A DNA stretch of 64,000 bases from Microbacterium allomyrinae (GTDB lineage: Bacteria; Actinomycetota; Actinomycetes; Actinomycetales; Microbacteriaceae): assembly GCF_020682705.1 (NCBI RefSeq), contig NZ_JAGTTN010000001.1, positions 1,240,001 through 1,304,000 on the forward strand, written 5' to 3'. Below the pieces are notes generated by a model. That model did not search any database. It saw only the letters and a list, made by a program, of their open reading frames with translations, and was not told the DNA's origin. Positions 50,206 through 59,312 of this stretch are shown here, piece by piece; position 1 is the first letter of the stretch; every line of letters begins with the position of its first letter. Both the position numbers and the translations under genes were made by a program.

Positions 50206-52062
50206 ATGGCGGATTACGCGAAGACCGCAGCCGGTGTGCTCGCCGGCGTCGGCGGCGAAGAGAACGTGCAGTCGGTCGTGCACTGCGCGACCCGGCTGCG
50301 ATTCGTCCTCAAGGACGAGGCGAAGGCGGATGCCGCGAAAATCAAGGCCGTGCCCGGGGTCATCACGACCGCGCAGGCCGGCGGCCAGTATCAGGTCGTC
50401 GTCGGCAATGACGTGCCCGAGGTGTACGCCGAGCTCGGCAAGATCTCGAAGCTCGGCGGATCCGGCGCCGCGAGCCCTGCCGAGGACGGCCCGAAGGGCA
50501 ACCTCTTCAACCGCTTCATCACGATGATCGCGGCGATCTTCACCCCGCTGCTGTGGGCCCTCGCCGGCACCGGGCTGCTGAAGGCGTTCCTCGCCGCTGC
50601 GGCGACATTCGGGTGGATCGACACGGTCTCCAGCACGTACGTCGTTCTCTACGCGCTCTCGGATGCCTTCATCAACTTCCTGCCGCTCGCTCTCGCGATC
50701 ACGGCCGCACGATACTTCAAAGCGGCGGAGTTCACCTCGCTCGCGATCGCCGGCGCGCTCGTCTATCCGACGATCACGCAGCTCGTGGGCGCTCCGGACC
50801 TGACCTTCTTCGGCATCCCGTTCACGATGGTCACCTACGTGTCCAGCGTCATCCCCATCATCATCATCGTGTGGCTCCAGAGTCATGCCGAGAAGTTCCT
50901 GTACGCGAAGCTCCCCGGCGCGATCCGTCGCTTCGTGACCCCGATGATCGTCGTGCTGATCGCCGTGCCTCTCGTGTTCGTCGTCATCGGGCCCATCTCG
51001 GCCATCCTGAGCGGCTGGATCGGAACCGGCATCGGCTGGGTCTTCGCGACCGTGCCGTGGCTCGGCGGCGCCCTGATGGGTGGTCTCTGGCAGGTGTTCG
51101 TCATCTTCGGCCTGCACTGGGGCCTCGTGCCGCTGTTCACGCTCGAGTACCAGACCAGCGGTCAGATCATGCTCCTCGCCCCGGTGTTCGCCGCCGTGCT
51201 CGCGCAGGCCGCCGCCGTCGCCGGCGTCTGGGTGCGCACGCGAAACCGGAACCTCAAGTCGCTGGCCGCGCCCGCGACCCTCTCGGGCTTCCTCGCCGGC
51301 ATCACCGAGCCCGCGATCTACGGCGTGAACCTTCCCCTCAAGCGCCCCTTCGCGTTCGGAATCGCCGGCGGTGTGGTCGGCGGCGCGCTCATCGCGGCAG
51401 GTGGCGTCTTCGCCACGAGCTTCGTCGTGCCCTCGGGCCTCGCCCTCCCGGCGCTCTTCGGCAACGGCAGCATGATCATGCTCGTCATCGGTCTCGCCGC
51501 GGCGATCATCATCCCGTTCCTGCTGGTGGTGCTCGTCGGCTTCAAGGATCCGGCCGAGGACGCCGTCATCGCCGCCGAGGGCACCGACCTCGCGGTCAAC
51601 AGCCCGCTCGACGGCACGGTCGTGCCGCTGTCGGAGACTCCGGATGCCGTGTTCGCCGGCGGCGGTCTCGGCGAGGGCGTCGCGATCGTCCCCCGCTCGG
51701 GCGCCGTCTACGCCCCCTTCGACGCGACGGTCGCGGCGGCCTTCCCCACCGGTCACGCCGTGGGCCTGCGTCACGCAGACGGCGCCGAGCTGCTCATCCA
51801 CATCGGCATCGACACCGTCAAACTCGGCGGCAAGCACTTCGATCTGAAGGTGACGACGGGCCAGGTGGTCAAGGCGGGCGACCTGCTCGTCGAGTTCGAC
51901 CTCGCGGCGATCGCCGCGGCCGGGTACGACCTCACGACGCCGATCGTCGTGACGAACTCGGACCTGTACCCCGAGGTCGGAGGCGCTGCATCCGGCCCCA
52001 TCGCGCACGGCGAGCCGCTGTTCTTCGCCCGCGCCGTGGAATCGGCGATCGCCGCAAAGTGA
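50206..52062 (+). CDS. bglF: Beta-glucoside PTS transporter EIIBCA
   Basis: A 618-residue PTS permease. The EIIB domain has its phospho-Cys27 in VVHCATRLRF. The EIIC domain (about 100-450) has ten or so membrane segments and the conserved GITEPAIYGV loop. The EIIA domain has phospho-His near 532 (LLIHIGIDTVKL). It imports and phosphorylates aryl- or alkyl-beta-glucosides such as cellobiose, salicin or arbutin. It lies behind the RAT/terminator. The ATG at 50206 has only a weak purine-rich site upstream. Confidence 0.93.
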   Translation: MADYAKTAAGVLAGVGGEENVQSVVHCATRLRFVLKDEAKADAAKIKAVPGVITTAQAGGQYQVVVGNDVPEVYAELGKISKLGGSGAASPAEDGPKGNLFNRFITMIAAIFTPLLWALAGTGLLKAFLAAAATFGWIDTVSSTYVVLYALSDAFINFLPLALAITAARYFKAAEFTSLAIAGALVYPTITQLVGAPDLTFFGIPFTMVTYVSSVIPIIIIVWLQSHAEKFLYAKLPGAIRRFVTPMIVVLIAVPLVFVVIGPISAILSGWIGTGIGWVFATVPWLGGALMGGLWQVFVIFGLHWGLVPLFTLEYQTSGQIMLLAPVFAAVLAQAAAVAGVWVRTRNRNLKSLAAPATLSGFLAGITEPAIYGVNLPLKRPFAFGIAGGVVGGALIAAGGVFATSFVVPSGLALPALFGNGSMIMLVIGLAAAIIIPFLLVVLVGFKDPAEDAVIAAEGTDLAVNSPLDGTVVPLSETPDAVFAGGGLGEGVAIVPRSGAVYAPFDATVAAAFPTGHAVGLRHADGAELLIHIGIDTVKLGGKHFDLKVTTGQVVKAGDLLVEFDLAAIAAAGYDLTTPIVVTNSDLYPEVGGAASGPIAHGEPLFFARAVESAIAAK

Positions 52063-53547
<1,485 letters not shown>

Positions 53548-53559
53548 GCATCGCCGACA

Positions 53560-53591
53560 GGACTCCGGGATGCCGCGGCATCCCGGAGTCC
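53560..53591 (+). terminator. Perfect 32-bp palindrome after bglA
   Basis: GGACTCCGGGATGCCG (53560-53575) is followed directly by its exact complement (53576-53591) and a short pyrimidine run CCTTCTT. It lies 13 nt after the bglA stop and just before the HAD start. Confidence 0.75.
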
Positions 53592-53608
53592 CCTTCTTGG
53601 AGCCTCCC

Positions 53609-54430
53609 GTGACTCACCCCCGCATCGTCTTCCTCGACGTCGACGGCACCCTGATCGACCACTCCCAGCGACTCGCCCCCGCCGTCGTCCAGGCCGTCCG
53701 CGGCGCGCGGGCATCCGGTCACCTCGTCTACCTCTCGACGGGGCGCTCCCGGGTCGAGATCCCCGACTTCGTCACCGAGATCGGCTTCGACGGCGTGATC
53801 TCGGCCGGTGGCGGGTTCATCGAACACGGAGACGACCTGCTCGCCGCCCACACGATGCCGGAACCGGTCGTGCGCGACCTCGTCGGATTCTTCGAGCGCC
53901 ACGACATCGAGTACACGCTGCAGGCGTACGAGTCGGCCCACCCGAGCAAAGGACTGCTCACGCGGATGCAGCCGCTCTTCACCGAGCTCGGCTTCGACTC
54001 TGCTCGCGGGGAGCGCCTCGTCGAGACGATGACCTACCGCGGTCCGGCACCGACGAGCGGGATCGCGAAGGCCACGTTCTTCGGCACCGATCCGCGCACG
54101 TTCAGTGTCGTGCGCGACGGGCTCGGCGACCGCTTCCACGTCATCACCGGCACCATCCCGTACCTCGGCGAAGCGGGCGGCGAAGTGAGCCTCGGCGGCA
54201 TTCACAAGGGTGCGGCGATCACACAGCTCGTCCGCGCCCTGGGCCTGGACATCGCCGACTCGATCGCGATCGGCGACAGCACGAACGATCTGGAGATGCT
54301 CGAAGCCGCCGGCGTCGGCATCGCGATGGGCAATGCGGATGCCGCGGTGAAGGCCATCGCCGACGAGATCACCACCGCAGTCGACGACGACGGCGTCGCG
54401 CGGGCGTTCGCGCGGCACGGACTCGTCTGA
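53609..54430 (+). CDS. HAD-superfamily phosphatase (Cof type)
   Basis: A 273-residue haloacid dehalogenase-type hydrolase with motif I FLDVDGTLI, motif II YLSTGR, the motif III Lys in the GIHKG region and motif IV GDSTNDLEML. The C2-type cap resembles sugar-phosphate phosphatases (Cof/YidA). The GTG at 53609 has GGAG 6 nt upstream. Its place behind the beta-glucoside genes suggests removal of excess sugar phosphates, by inference. Confidence 0.87.
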   Translation: MTHPRIVFLDVDGTLIDHSQRLAPAVVQAVRGARASGHLVYLSTGRSRVEIPDFVTEIGFDGVISAGGGFIEHGDDLLAAHTMPEPVVRDLVGFFERHDIEYTLQAYESAHPSKGLLTRMQPLFTELGFDSARGERLVETMTYRGPAPTSGIAKATFFGTDPRTFSVVRDGLGDRFHVITGTIPYLGEAGGEVSLGGIHKGAAITQLVRALGLDIADSIAIGDSTNDLEMLEAAGVGIAMGNADAAVKAIADEITTAVDDDGVARAFARHGLV

Positions 54431-54513
54431 CGCCGGCGGACCGCGCCGGCGCGCCCCGCACGCGGGCGGGCTCCTCGCGGCGCCGGTGTCGCCCCCGCGG
54501 CTAGGCTCGCTCT

Positions 54514-55152
54514 GTGGTGCCTCCCGAGAATCTTCTGGCGTTCACGCTCGCCGCCCTCGTGCTGATCGTGATCCCCGGGCCGAGCGTGCTGTTCACGATC
54601 GGCCGAGCACTCGCGCTGGGTCGCATCGGCGGCCTTCTCAGCGTGCTCGGCAACGCGCTGGGCCTGCTTCCCGTCATCGCCCTCGTCGCGCTCGGCGTCG
54701 GCGGGATCGTCGCGCAGTCGATCGTGCTTTTCACGATCCTCAAGGTCGCCGGCGCCGTCTACCTCATGTATCTCGGCGTCCAGGCGATCCGCCATCGTGG
54801 TCGCGCAGCTGCCGAGGCGAACGGTGGAGTGCTCCCCCGGTCGGCGTGGCGCCAGCTGGGCGAGGGTTTCGTCGTCGGGGTGACCAACCCCAAGACGATC
54901 GCGTTCTTCGTTGCGGTGCTGCCCCAGTTCGTCGATCTGTCGGCGGGATCGGTGCCGCTGCAGATGGTGCAGCTCGGACTCGTCTTCTTCGTGATCGCCC
55001 TCATCTCGGACGGCATCTGGGCGCTCGTCGCCGCAGCCGCGCGGTCGTGGTTCGGCCGCTCCCCGAAGCGCATCGCGACGCTCTCGGCCACCGGCGGCGG
55101 ACTCATGATCGGGCTGGGCGGCATCCTGCTGTTCACCGGGAACAGGCACTGA
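54514..55152 (+). CDS. LysE/RhtB family amino acid exporter
   Basis: A 212-residue exporter with about six membrane helices. The family signatures are VIPGPSVLFTIGRALALGR near residue 20 and GFVVGVTNPKTIAFFVAVLP near 120. Such proteins export lysine, homoserine, threonine or related amino acids; the substrate is unknown here. The GTG lies 6 nt after TAGGCT (54502-54507), consistent with leaderless translation. The HAD gene follows after 2 bp. Confidence 0.87.
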   Translation: MVPPENLLAFTLAALVLIVIPGPSVLFTIGRALALGRIGGLLSVLGNALGLLPVIALVALGVGGIVAQSIVLFTILKVAGAVYLMYLGVQAIRHRGRAAAEANGGVLPRSAWRQLGEGFVVGVTNPKTIAFFVAVLPQFVDLSAGSVPLQMVQLGLVFFVIALISDGIWALVAAAARSWFGRSPKRIATLSATGGGLMIGLGGILLFTGNRH

Positions 55153-55154
55153 CC

Positions 55155-56060
55155 ATGACGACACGAACGCCCCCCTCGACACGCACGGGCAAGGCCGCCC
55201 CGTCATCCGGGAACCGTCGCCGCATCATCTTCCTCGATGTGGACGGCACCATCCTCGAGCACGGCCAGCACATCGCCCCACGGACCGGTGACGCGATCCG
55301 TGCGGCGCGCGCCGCCGGCCATCTCGTCTACCTCAGCACCGGGCGCGCGGCGTCCGACATCCACCCCCTGGTCGCCGAGATCGGGTTCGACGGCGCGATC
55401 ACCAACAGCGGAGCCCTCGTCACCGACGGCGACGCCGTGATCGTGGACCGCCCGCTCTCACCGGCGGCGACGGAGCGCCTGCTCACCGTGCTGCGCGGCC
55501 GCGGCATCCCGTTCTTCCTGCAGACGCACGAGGGCGTGTTCGCGAGCGACGACATGAGCGAGCTCATGCGGGTCTACGCGCAGGCACTGCGCGAACGCGA
55601 CGCGGCCGCGGGCGACGTCCGCCCCGAAGACTCGCTCGCGGGACTCGCGAACCGCGCGTTCCCGCCGGTCGAAGAAGCCGACCTCGCACACGTCGCGAAA
55701 GCGGTGTTCGTGGCGGATCGGCCCGACGGGGTCGAGGTGCTGCGCACCGACCTCGGAGACGGATTCCTCGTCGTGCCCGGAAGCATGCCACTGCCGGGCG
55801 GCTCGAACGGCGAGATCAACGAGCAGGGCACCACCAAGGGCTCGGCGATCGAGCTGCTGCTCGATCACCTCGGCCTCGACGCCGCCGATGCCATCGCGGT
55901 CGGCGACAGCTGGAACGACGTCGAGATGTTCCAGGTGTGCGGAGTGAGCGTCGCCATGGGCAACGCCCAGCCCGAGCTCAAGACCCTCGCCGACTTCGTC
56001 ACGACCGACGTGCTCGACGACGGGATCTGGAACGCATTCGAGCGGCTCGGCCTGCACTGA
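55155..56060 (+). CDS. HAD-superfamily phosphatase (Cof type), paralogue
   Basis: A 301-residue paralogue of the HAD protein at 53609: FLDVDGTILEHGQ, YLSTGRAASDIHPLV and GDSWNDVEMF correspond motif for motif, with an extra basic N-terminal tail of about 20 residues. It starts 2 bp after the LysE stop, so the two are co-translated. The pair probably arose by local duplication, with the exporter in between. Confidence 0.86.
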   Translation: MTTRTPPSTRTGKAAPSSGNRRRIIFLDVDGTILEHGQHIAPRTGDAIRAARAAGHLVYLSTGRAASDIHPLVAEIGFDGAITNSGALVTDGDAVIVDRPLSPAATERLLTVLRGRGIPFFLQTHEGVFASDDMSELMRVYAQALRERDAAAGDVRPEDSLAGLANRAFPPVEEADLAHVAKAVFVADRPDGVEVLRTDLGDGFLVVPGSMPLPGGSNGEINEQGTTKGSAIELLLDHLGLDAADAIAVGDSWNDVEMFQVCGVSVAMGNAQPELKTLADFVTTDVLDDGIWNAFERLGLH

Positions 56061-56080
56061 CCACGGCACGGACCAGCCGT

Positions 56081-56150
56081 TCAGGCTGCGGGCTGCTCGG
56101 CACCCAGGTTCACGAGGTTGCCGGCCGGATCGCGCGCGGTCAATTCAAGA
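56081..56150 (-). pseudogene. Remnant 3' end of a VOC/glyoxalase gene
   Basis: The minus strand encodes ELTARDPAGNLVNLGAEQPA and a stop, the typical C-terminal strand of a VOC domain (xRDPxGNLVxL), but no upstream part in frame. It overlaps the last codons of the SDR gene by about 10 nt in another frame, so an earlier deletion probably fused the loci. Confidence 0.5.
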
Positions 56151-56979
56151 AGATGTCGGGGAAGAGCGCCTCGTCGGGTGTTCCGGGGACAGCCGCGTAG
56201 CCAGAGAAGTCCGTGATGCCCGCAGCTTCCAGCACATCCTCGACGATGAGCGTCTGCCCGGTGTACTCGCGTGCCGGCTTCGTGAAGACCTCGTATGCGG
56301 CATCCGCATAGATCTCCGGCGTGCGGCTGACCTTCATCATCGTGTCGCCACCGAGCGCGAAGCGCACGGCCGCCGTCGCGATCGTGGTGCGCGGCCAGAG
56401 CGTGTTGGCGGCGATCCCGGCCTTCGCGAACTCGGCGGCCAGCCCCAGCGTCGTCATCGTCATGCCGTACTTCGCGAGTGTGTATCCGGTGTGCGCGCCG
56501 AGCCACTTCGGCGCGAGATTCAGCGGCGGCGAGAGCGACAGGATGTGCGGGTTCGCGGCATCCTTCAGAATCGGCACCGCCGCGCGGCTCAGCATGAAAG
56601 TGCCGCGAACGTTGACGTCCTGCATGAGGTCGTACTTCTTCGCGTCGAGGTCGAGGGAGCGCGACAGGTCGATGACCGACGCGTTGTTGACGACGATGTC
56701 GATACCGCCGAACTCGCCCTCGGTCTTGAGCACCGCCTCGGTCACGTCGTCGTCGTTGCGCACGTCGCCGACGATCGGCAGCGCCTGACCGCCCGCCGCA
56801 CGGATCTGCTCCGCCGCCGAGTGCACCGTCCCCTCGAGCTTCGGGTGCGGGGTGTCGGTCTTGGCGAGCAGCGCGATGTTGGCACCGTCGCGGGCGGCCC
56901 GCAGCGCGATCGCGAGGCCGATGCCGCGGCTGCCGCCCGACATCAGGATGGTCTTTCCGGCGAGCGGCTTGTCGCTCAT
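56140..56979 (-). CDS. Short-chain dehydrogenase (HSDL2-like)
   Basis: A 279-residue SDR: cofactor motif SGGSRGIGLAIA (residues 14-25), NNAS and the catalytic YTLAK (about 171-175). The sequence style (KTILMSGGSRGIG, LAKTDTPHPKLEGTVH) is that of hydroxysteroid dehydrogenase-like protein 2 homologues, tied to acyl-CoA metabolism though the substrate is unknown. AAGGAGAG fixes the start. A 17-bp palindrome lies 48 bp upstream. Confidence 0.86.
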   Translation of the reverse strand: MSDKPLAGKTILMSGGSRGIGLAIALRAARDGANIALLAKTDTPHPKLEGTVHSAAEQIRAAGGQALPIVGDVRNDDDVTEAVLKTEGEFGGIDIVVNNASVIDLSRSLDLDAKKYDLMQDVNVRGTFMLSRAAVPILKDAANPHILSLSPPLNLAPKWLGAHTGYTLAKYGMTMTTLGLAAEFAKAGIAANTLWPRTTIATAAVRFALGGDTMMKVSRTPEIYADAAYEVFTKPAREYTGQTLIVEDVLEAAGITDFSGYAAVPGTPDEALFPDIFLN

Positions 56980-57026
56980 CTTGTTCTCTCCTTGTGAGGG
57001 TTGTTCACTTCATGTCCTCTCACCGA

Positions 57027-57043
57027 GTTCACACGCTGTGAAC
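57027..57043. promoter_or_regulatory. Palindromic operator upstream of the HSDL2-like SDR
   Basis: GTTCACACGCTGTGAAC has two perfect 7-bp arms around CGC. It sits between the crotonase stop and the SDR start (161-bp gap) and looks like a TetR-type site. Confidence 0.5.
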
Positions 57044-57140
57044 GCGAATGTGGTGCGGTTTCGGCGAGCGCACATGCAGTGGACGGCGGGTGTCGACGCG
57101 TTCGATGCGAGGTGGGAGGGCGGAGCAGCGGGACCGCGGG

Positions 57141-57935
57141 TCAGGAACGGGACTTGGAGGCCGCGGCGAACGCCGCGACGCGTGCCTGGGATTCGGGCGT
57201 GTCGAAGGCGGCGCCGATCGAGCGCGCCTCTTCGGCCAGCTGCTCGACGAACGTGCGATCGGGCTGCGACCGGATCAGGCGCTTGGCCTGCCCGTAGGCG
57301 CCGTACGCGTTCGCCAGCCAGAACCGCGCGATCTCGTCTGCCCGGGCCTTCACTCCCTGGGCGATGGACGCGGGATCGTCGCCGGGCACGACTTCGGCGA
57401 CGAGGCCCCACGCGAGCGCCTCGTCGGCGGCGAGCATTCGATCCTGCAGCACGAGCTGGAGCGCCCGGCGCTGCCCGATCGCGTGGGCGAGCTGGGCCGA
57501 GACCGACAGGTCGGGGGTGAGGCCGATGTTGGCGTAGAGGCTGCCGATGCGCGAGTTCGCACCGACGACGGCGTAGTCGCTCGTCATGAGGATGCCGAGT
57601 CCGCCGCCCGCGGTCGTGCCGTGTGCGGCGGCGACGACCGGGATCACCGACTCGGTGAGCGCCCGGATGCCGACATTGATGACTCCGGCGAGCTCGCGGA
57701 TATCTGCGCCCGACCCCATCTTCTGCGCCATCTCGCGCACATCGCCGCCGGCGCAGAATGCGCGACCCGCGGCATCCAGCACGATCGCTCCGACATCGTC
57801 GTGCGACGTCGCCTCGACGGTCACGCGGGCCCACTCGTGCGCGAGCGCGGCGTCGAAGGCGTTCAGGCTCTCCGGCCGGTTCAGCGTGATGCGCGCCAGC
57901 CCGTCGTCGACGCTGAACAGGATCGGATCAGTCAT
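57141..57935 (-). CDS. Enoyl-CoA hydratase/isomerase family protein
   Basis: A 264-residue crotonase. FCAGGDVREM and GTTAGGGLGILMTSDY form the oxyanion hole. The position of the second hydratase glutamate reads GLTPDLSVSAQL, i.e. Asp instead of Glu, which favours isomerase (PaaG/ECI-like) over hydratase chemistry. It lies 31 bp after an HSD10-like dehydrogenase gene on the same strand, so a beta-oxidation role is likely. Confidence 0.85.
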   Translation of the reverse strand: MTDPILFSVDDGLARITLNRPESLNAFDAALAHEWARVTVEATSHDDVGAIVLDAAGRAFCAGGDVREMAQKMGSGADIRELAGVINVGIRALTESVIPVVAAAHGTTAGGGLGILMTSDYAVVGANSRIGSLYANIGLTPDLSVSAQLAHAIGQRRALQLVLQDRMLAADEALAWGLVAEVVPGDDPASIAQGVKARADEIARFWLANAYGAYGQAKRLIRSQPDRTFVEQLAEEARSIGAAFDTPESQARVAAFAAASKSRS

Positions 57936-57966
57936 GCTGCTGCTCCTTCGCTCGGTGCTGCGCGGT

Positions 57967-58728
57967 TCATCTGGGCGCCATCCGGATCGCCCCGTCGAGA
58001 CGGATCGTCTCGCCGTTGAGATAGCCGTTCTCGACGATCGACATCACGAGCCGGGCGTACTCGTCAGGCCGGCCGAGGCGCTGCGGGTACGGCACCTGCT
58101 GGCCGAGAGAGTCCTGTGCCGCCTGCGGCAGGCCCTTCAGCATGGGGGTCTCCATGATGCCGGGGGCGATGGTGAGTACCCGGATGCCGTAGCGCGCGAG
58201 CTCGCGCGCGATGGGCAGGGTCATCGCGTGAACTCCGCCCTTGCTCGCGGCATAGGCGGGCTGGCCGATCTGTCCGTCGAACGCTGCGACGCTCGCCGTG
58301 CTGACGATGACCCCCCGAGCCCCGTCGTCGGTGGGCTCGGTCTTCGCCATCGCGGCCGATGCCTGCGCGATGACGTTGTACGTGCCGATGAGGTTGACTC
58401 GGATGATCCGTTCGAAGTCGCCCAGCGGTGTCGGCGCGCCGTCGCGATCGAGCACCTTGGCGGGCGGTGCGATCCCGGCGCAGTTCACCACGACCCGCAG
58501 TGGCCCGGATGCCGCGGCCACCGCGACCGCGTCGGCCACCGGTGCCGGATCGGTGACGTCGGCCGGCGCGAACGAACCCCCGAGTTCGGCGGCGATCTCG
58601 GCGCCGGCGGAGGAAGGCAGGTCGACGATCGTGACCACTGCTCCGGCCGCGGCGAGGCGGCGGGCGGTGGCGAAACCGAGTCCGCTCGCGCCCCCGGTGA
58701 CGAGGGCGGATGCACCCGTGAGGTCCAT
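57967..58728 (-). CDS. Short-chain dehydrogenase, HSD10-like 3-hydroxyacyl-CoA dehydrogenase
   Basis: A 253-residue SDR with [15 protein letters not shown] (about 11-25), VNCAG, and the catalytic YAASKGG. The overall pattern ([47 protein letters not shown]) fits 3-hydroxyacyl-CoA dehydrogenase type 2, which acts on short or branched 3-hydroxyacyl-CoA. GAAGGAG lies before the ATG. It is the first gene before the crotonase; an operator-like repeat lies upstream. Confidence 0.88.
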   Translation of the reverse strand: MDLTGASALVTGGASGLGFATARRLAAAGAVVTIVDLPSSAGAEIAAELGGSFAPADVTDPAPVADAVAVAAASGPLRVVVNCAGIAPPAKVLDRDGAPTPLGDFERIIRVNLIGTYNVIAQASAAMAKTEPTDDGARGVIVSTASVAAFDGQIGQPAYAASKGGVHAMTLPIARELARYGIRVLTIAPGIMETPMLKGLPQAAQDSLGQQVPYPQRLGRPDEYARLVMSIVENGYLNGETIRLDGAIRMAPR

Positions 58729-58763
58729 GCGTTCTCCTTCGAACTGATATCGCGTCCCACAAT

Positions 58764-58784
58764 ACGTGGTACTGCGTGCCACGT
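58764..58784. promoter_or_regulatory. ACGTGG/CCACGT inverted repeat upstream of the HSD10-like gene
   Basis: Six-base arms at 58764-58769 and 58779-58784 with a 9-bp spacer, 36 bp from the start codon. A further CCCAC just outside gives a third half-site. This is a probable repressor site for the acyl-CoA degradation pair. Confidence 0.45.
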
Positions 58785-58915
58785 CGCGCACGGTGGCTCT
58801 GTGCGTGCGGGACAGTCGCGCCGTGGACCCCACGCTACTCACCGGCTCAGCCGCCGGCATCCTCCCGTTGACACACCCGCTGGCGCACGTGCGGAGGGCA
58901 GGATGGGATGAGGTC

Positions 58916-59290
58916 ATGGAACTGCGCCTCAAGCGTGTCTACGGCGAGCCCGATCCGAGCGACGGATTCCGGGTGCTGGTCGACCGTCTCTGGCCCCGCG
59001 GGGTGTCGAAGGAGCGCGCCGCGCTGGACCTCTGGGCCAAGGAGGTCGCGCCGTCGGCAGAGCTGCGCAAGGCCTTCCACCAGGGCGGAATGGCGTGGGA
59101 CGCCTTCGCCGACGCCTATCGCGCGGAACTCGCGGGTGCGACGCGGTCCGCCGTCGAACGCCTGCGCACCGAGTTGTCGCCCCACGCCGTCGTGACGCTC
59201 CTGCACGCCGTGCGCGACGACATCCAGAACCACGCCAAGATCCTCTGTGAGGTGCTGGAGAGTCCTCCACAACCCCTGGGCGGGCAGTGA
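58916..59290 (+). CDS. DUF488 family protein
   Basis: A 124-residue small protein of DUF488. It carries [40 protein letters not shown] and the closing [19 protein letters not shown], all strongly conserved in the family. Function is unknown; homologues are common stress-associated single-domain proteins. GATGAGG stands 3-4 nt before the ATG. A perfect terminator spans its stop codon. Confidence 0.85.
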   Translation: MELRLKRVYGEPDPSDGFRVLVDRLWPRGVSKERAALDLWAKEVAPSAELRKAFHQGGMAWDAFADAYRAELAGATRSAVERLRTELSPHAVVTLLHAVRDDIQNHAKILCEVLESPPQPLGGQ

Positions 59291-59301
59291 TGCCCGCCCA
59301 G
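59276..59301. terminator. Bidirectional terminator spanning the DUF488 stop
   Basis: CTGGGCGGGCA (59276-59286) pairs perfectly with TGCCCGCCCAG (59291-59301) around the tetraloop GTGA. It serves the convergent DUF488 and alpha-galactosidase genes. Confidence 0.8.
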
Positions 59302-59312
59302 CGAAGCTGCTC

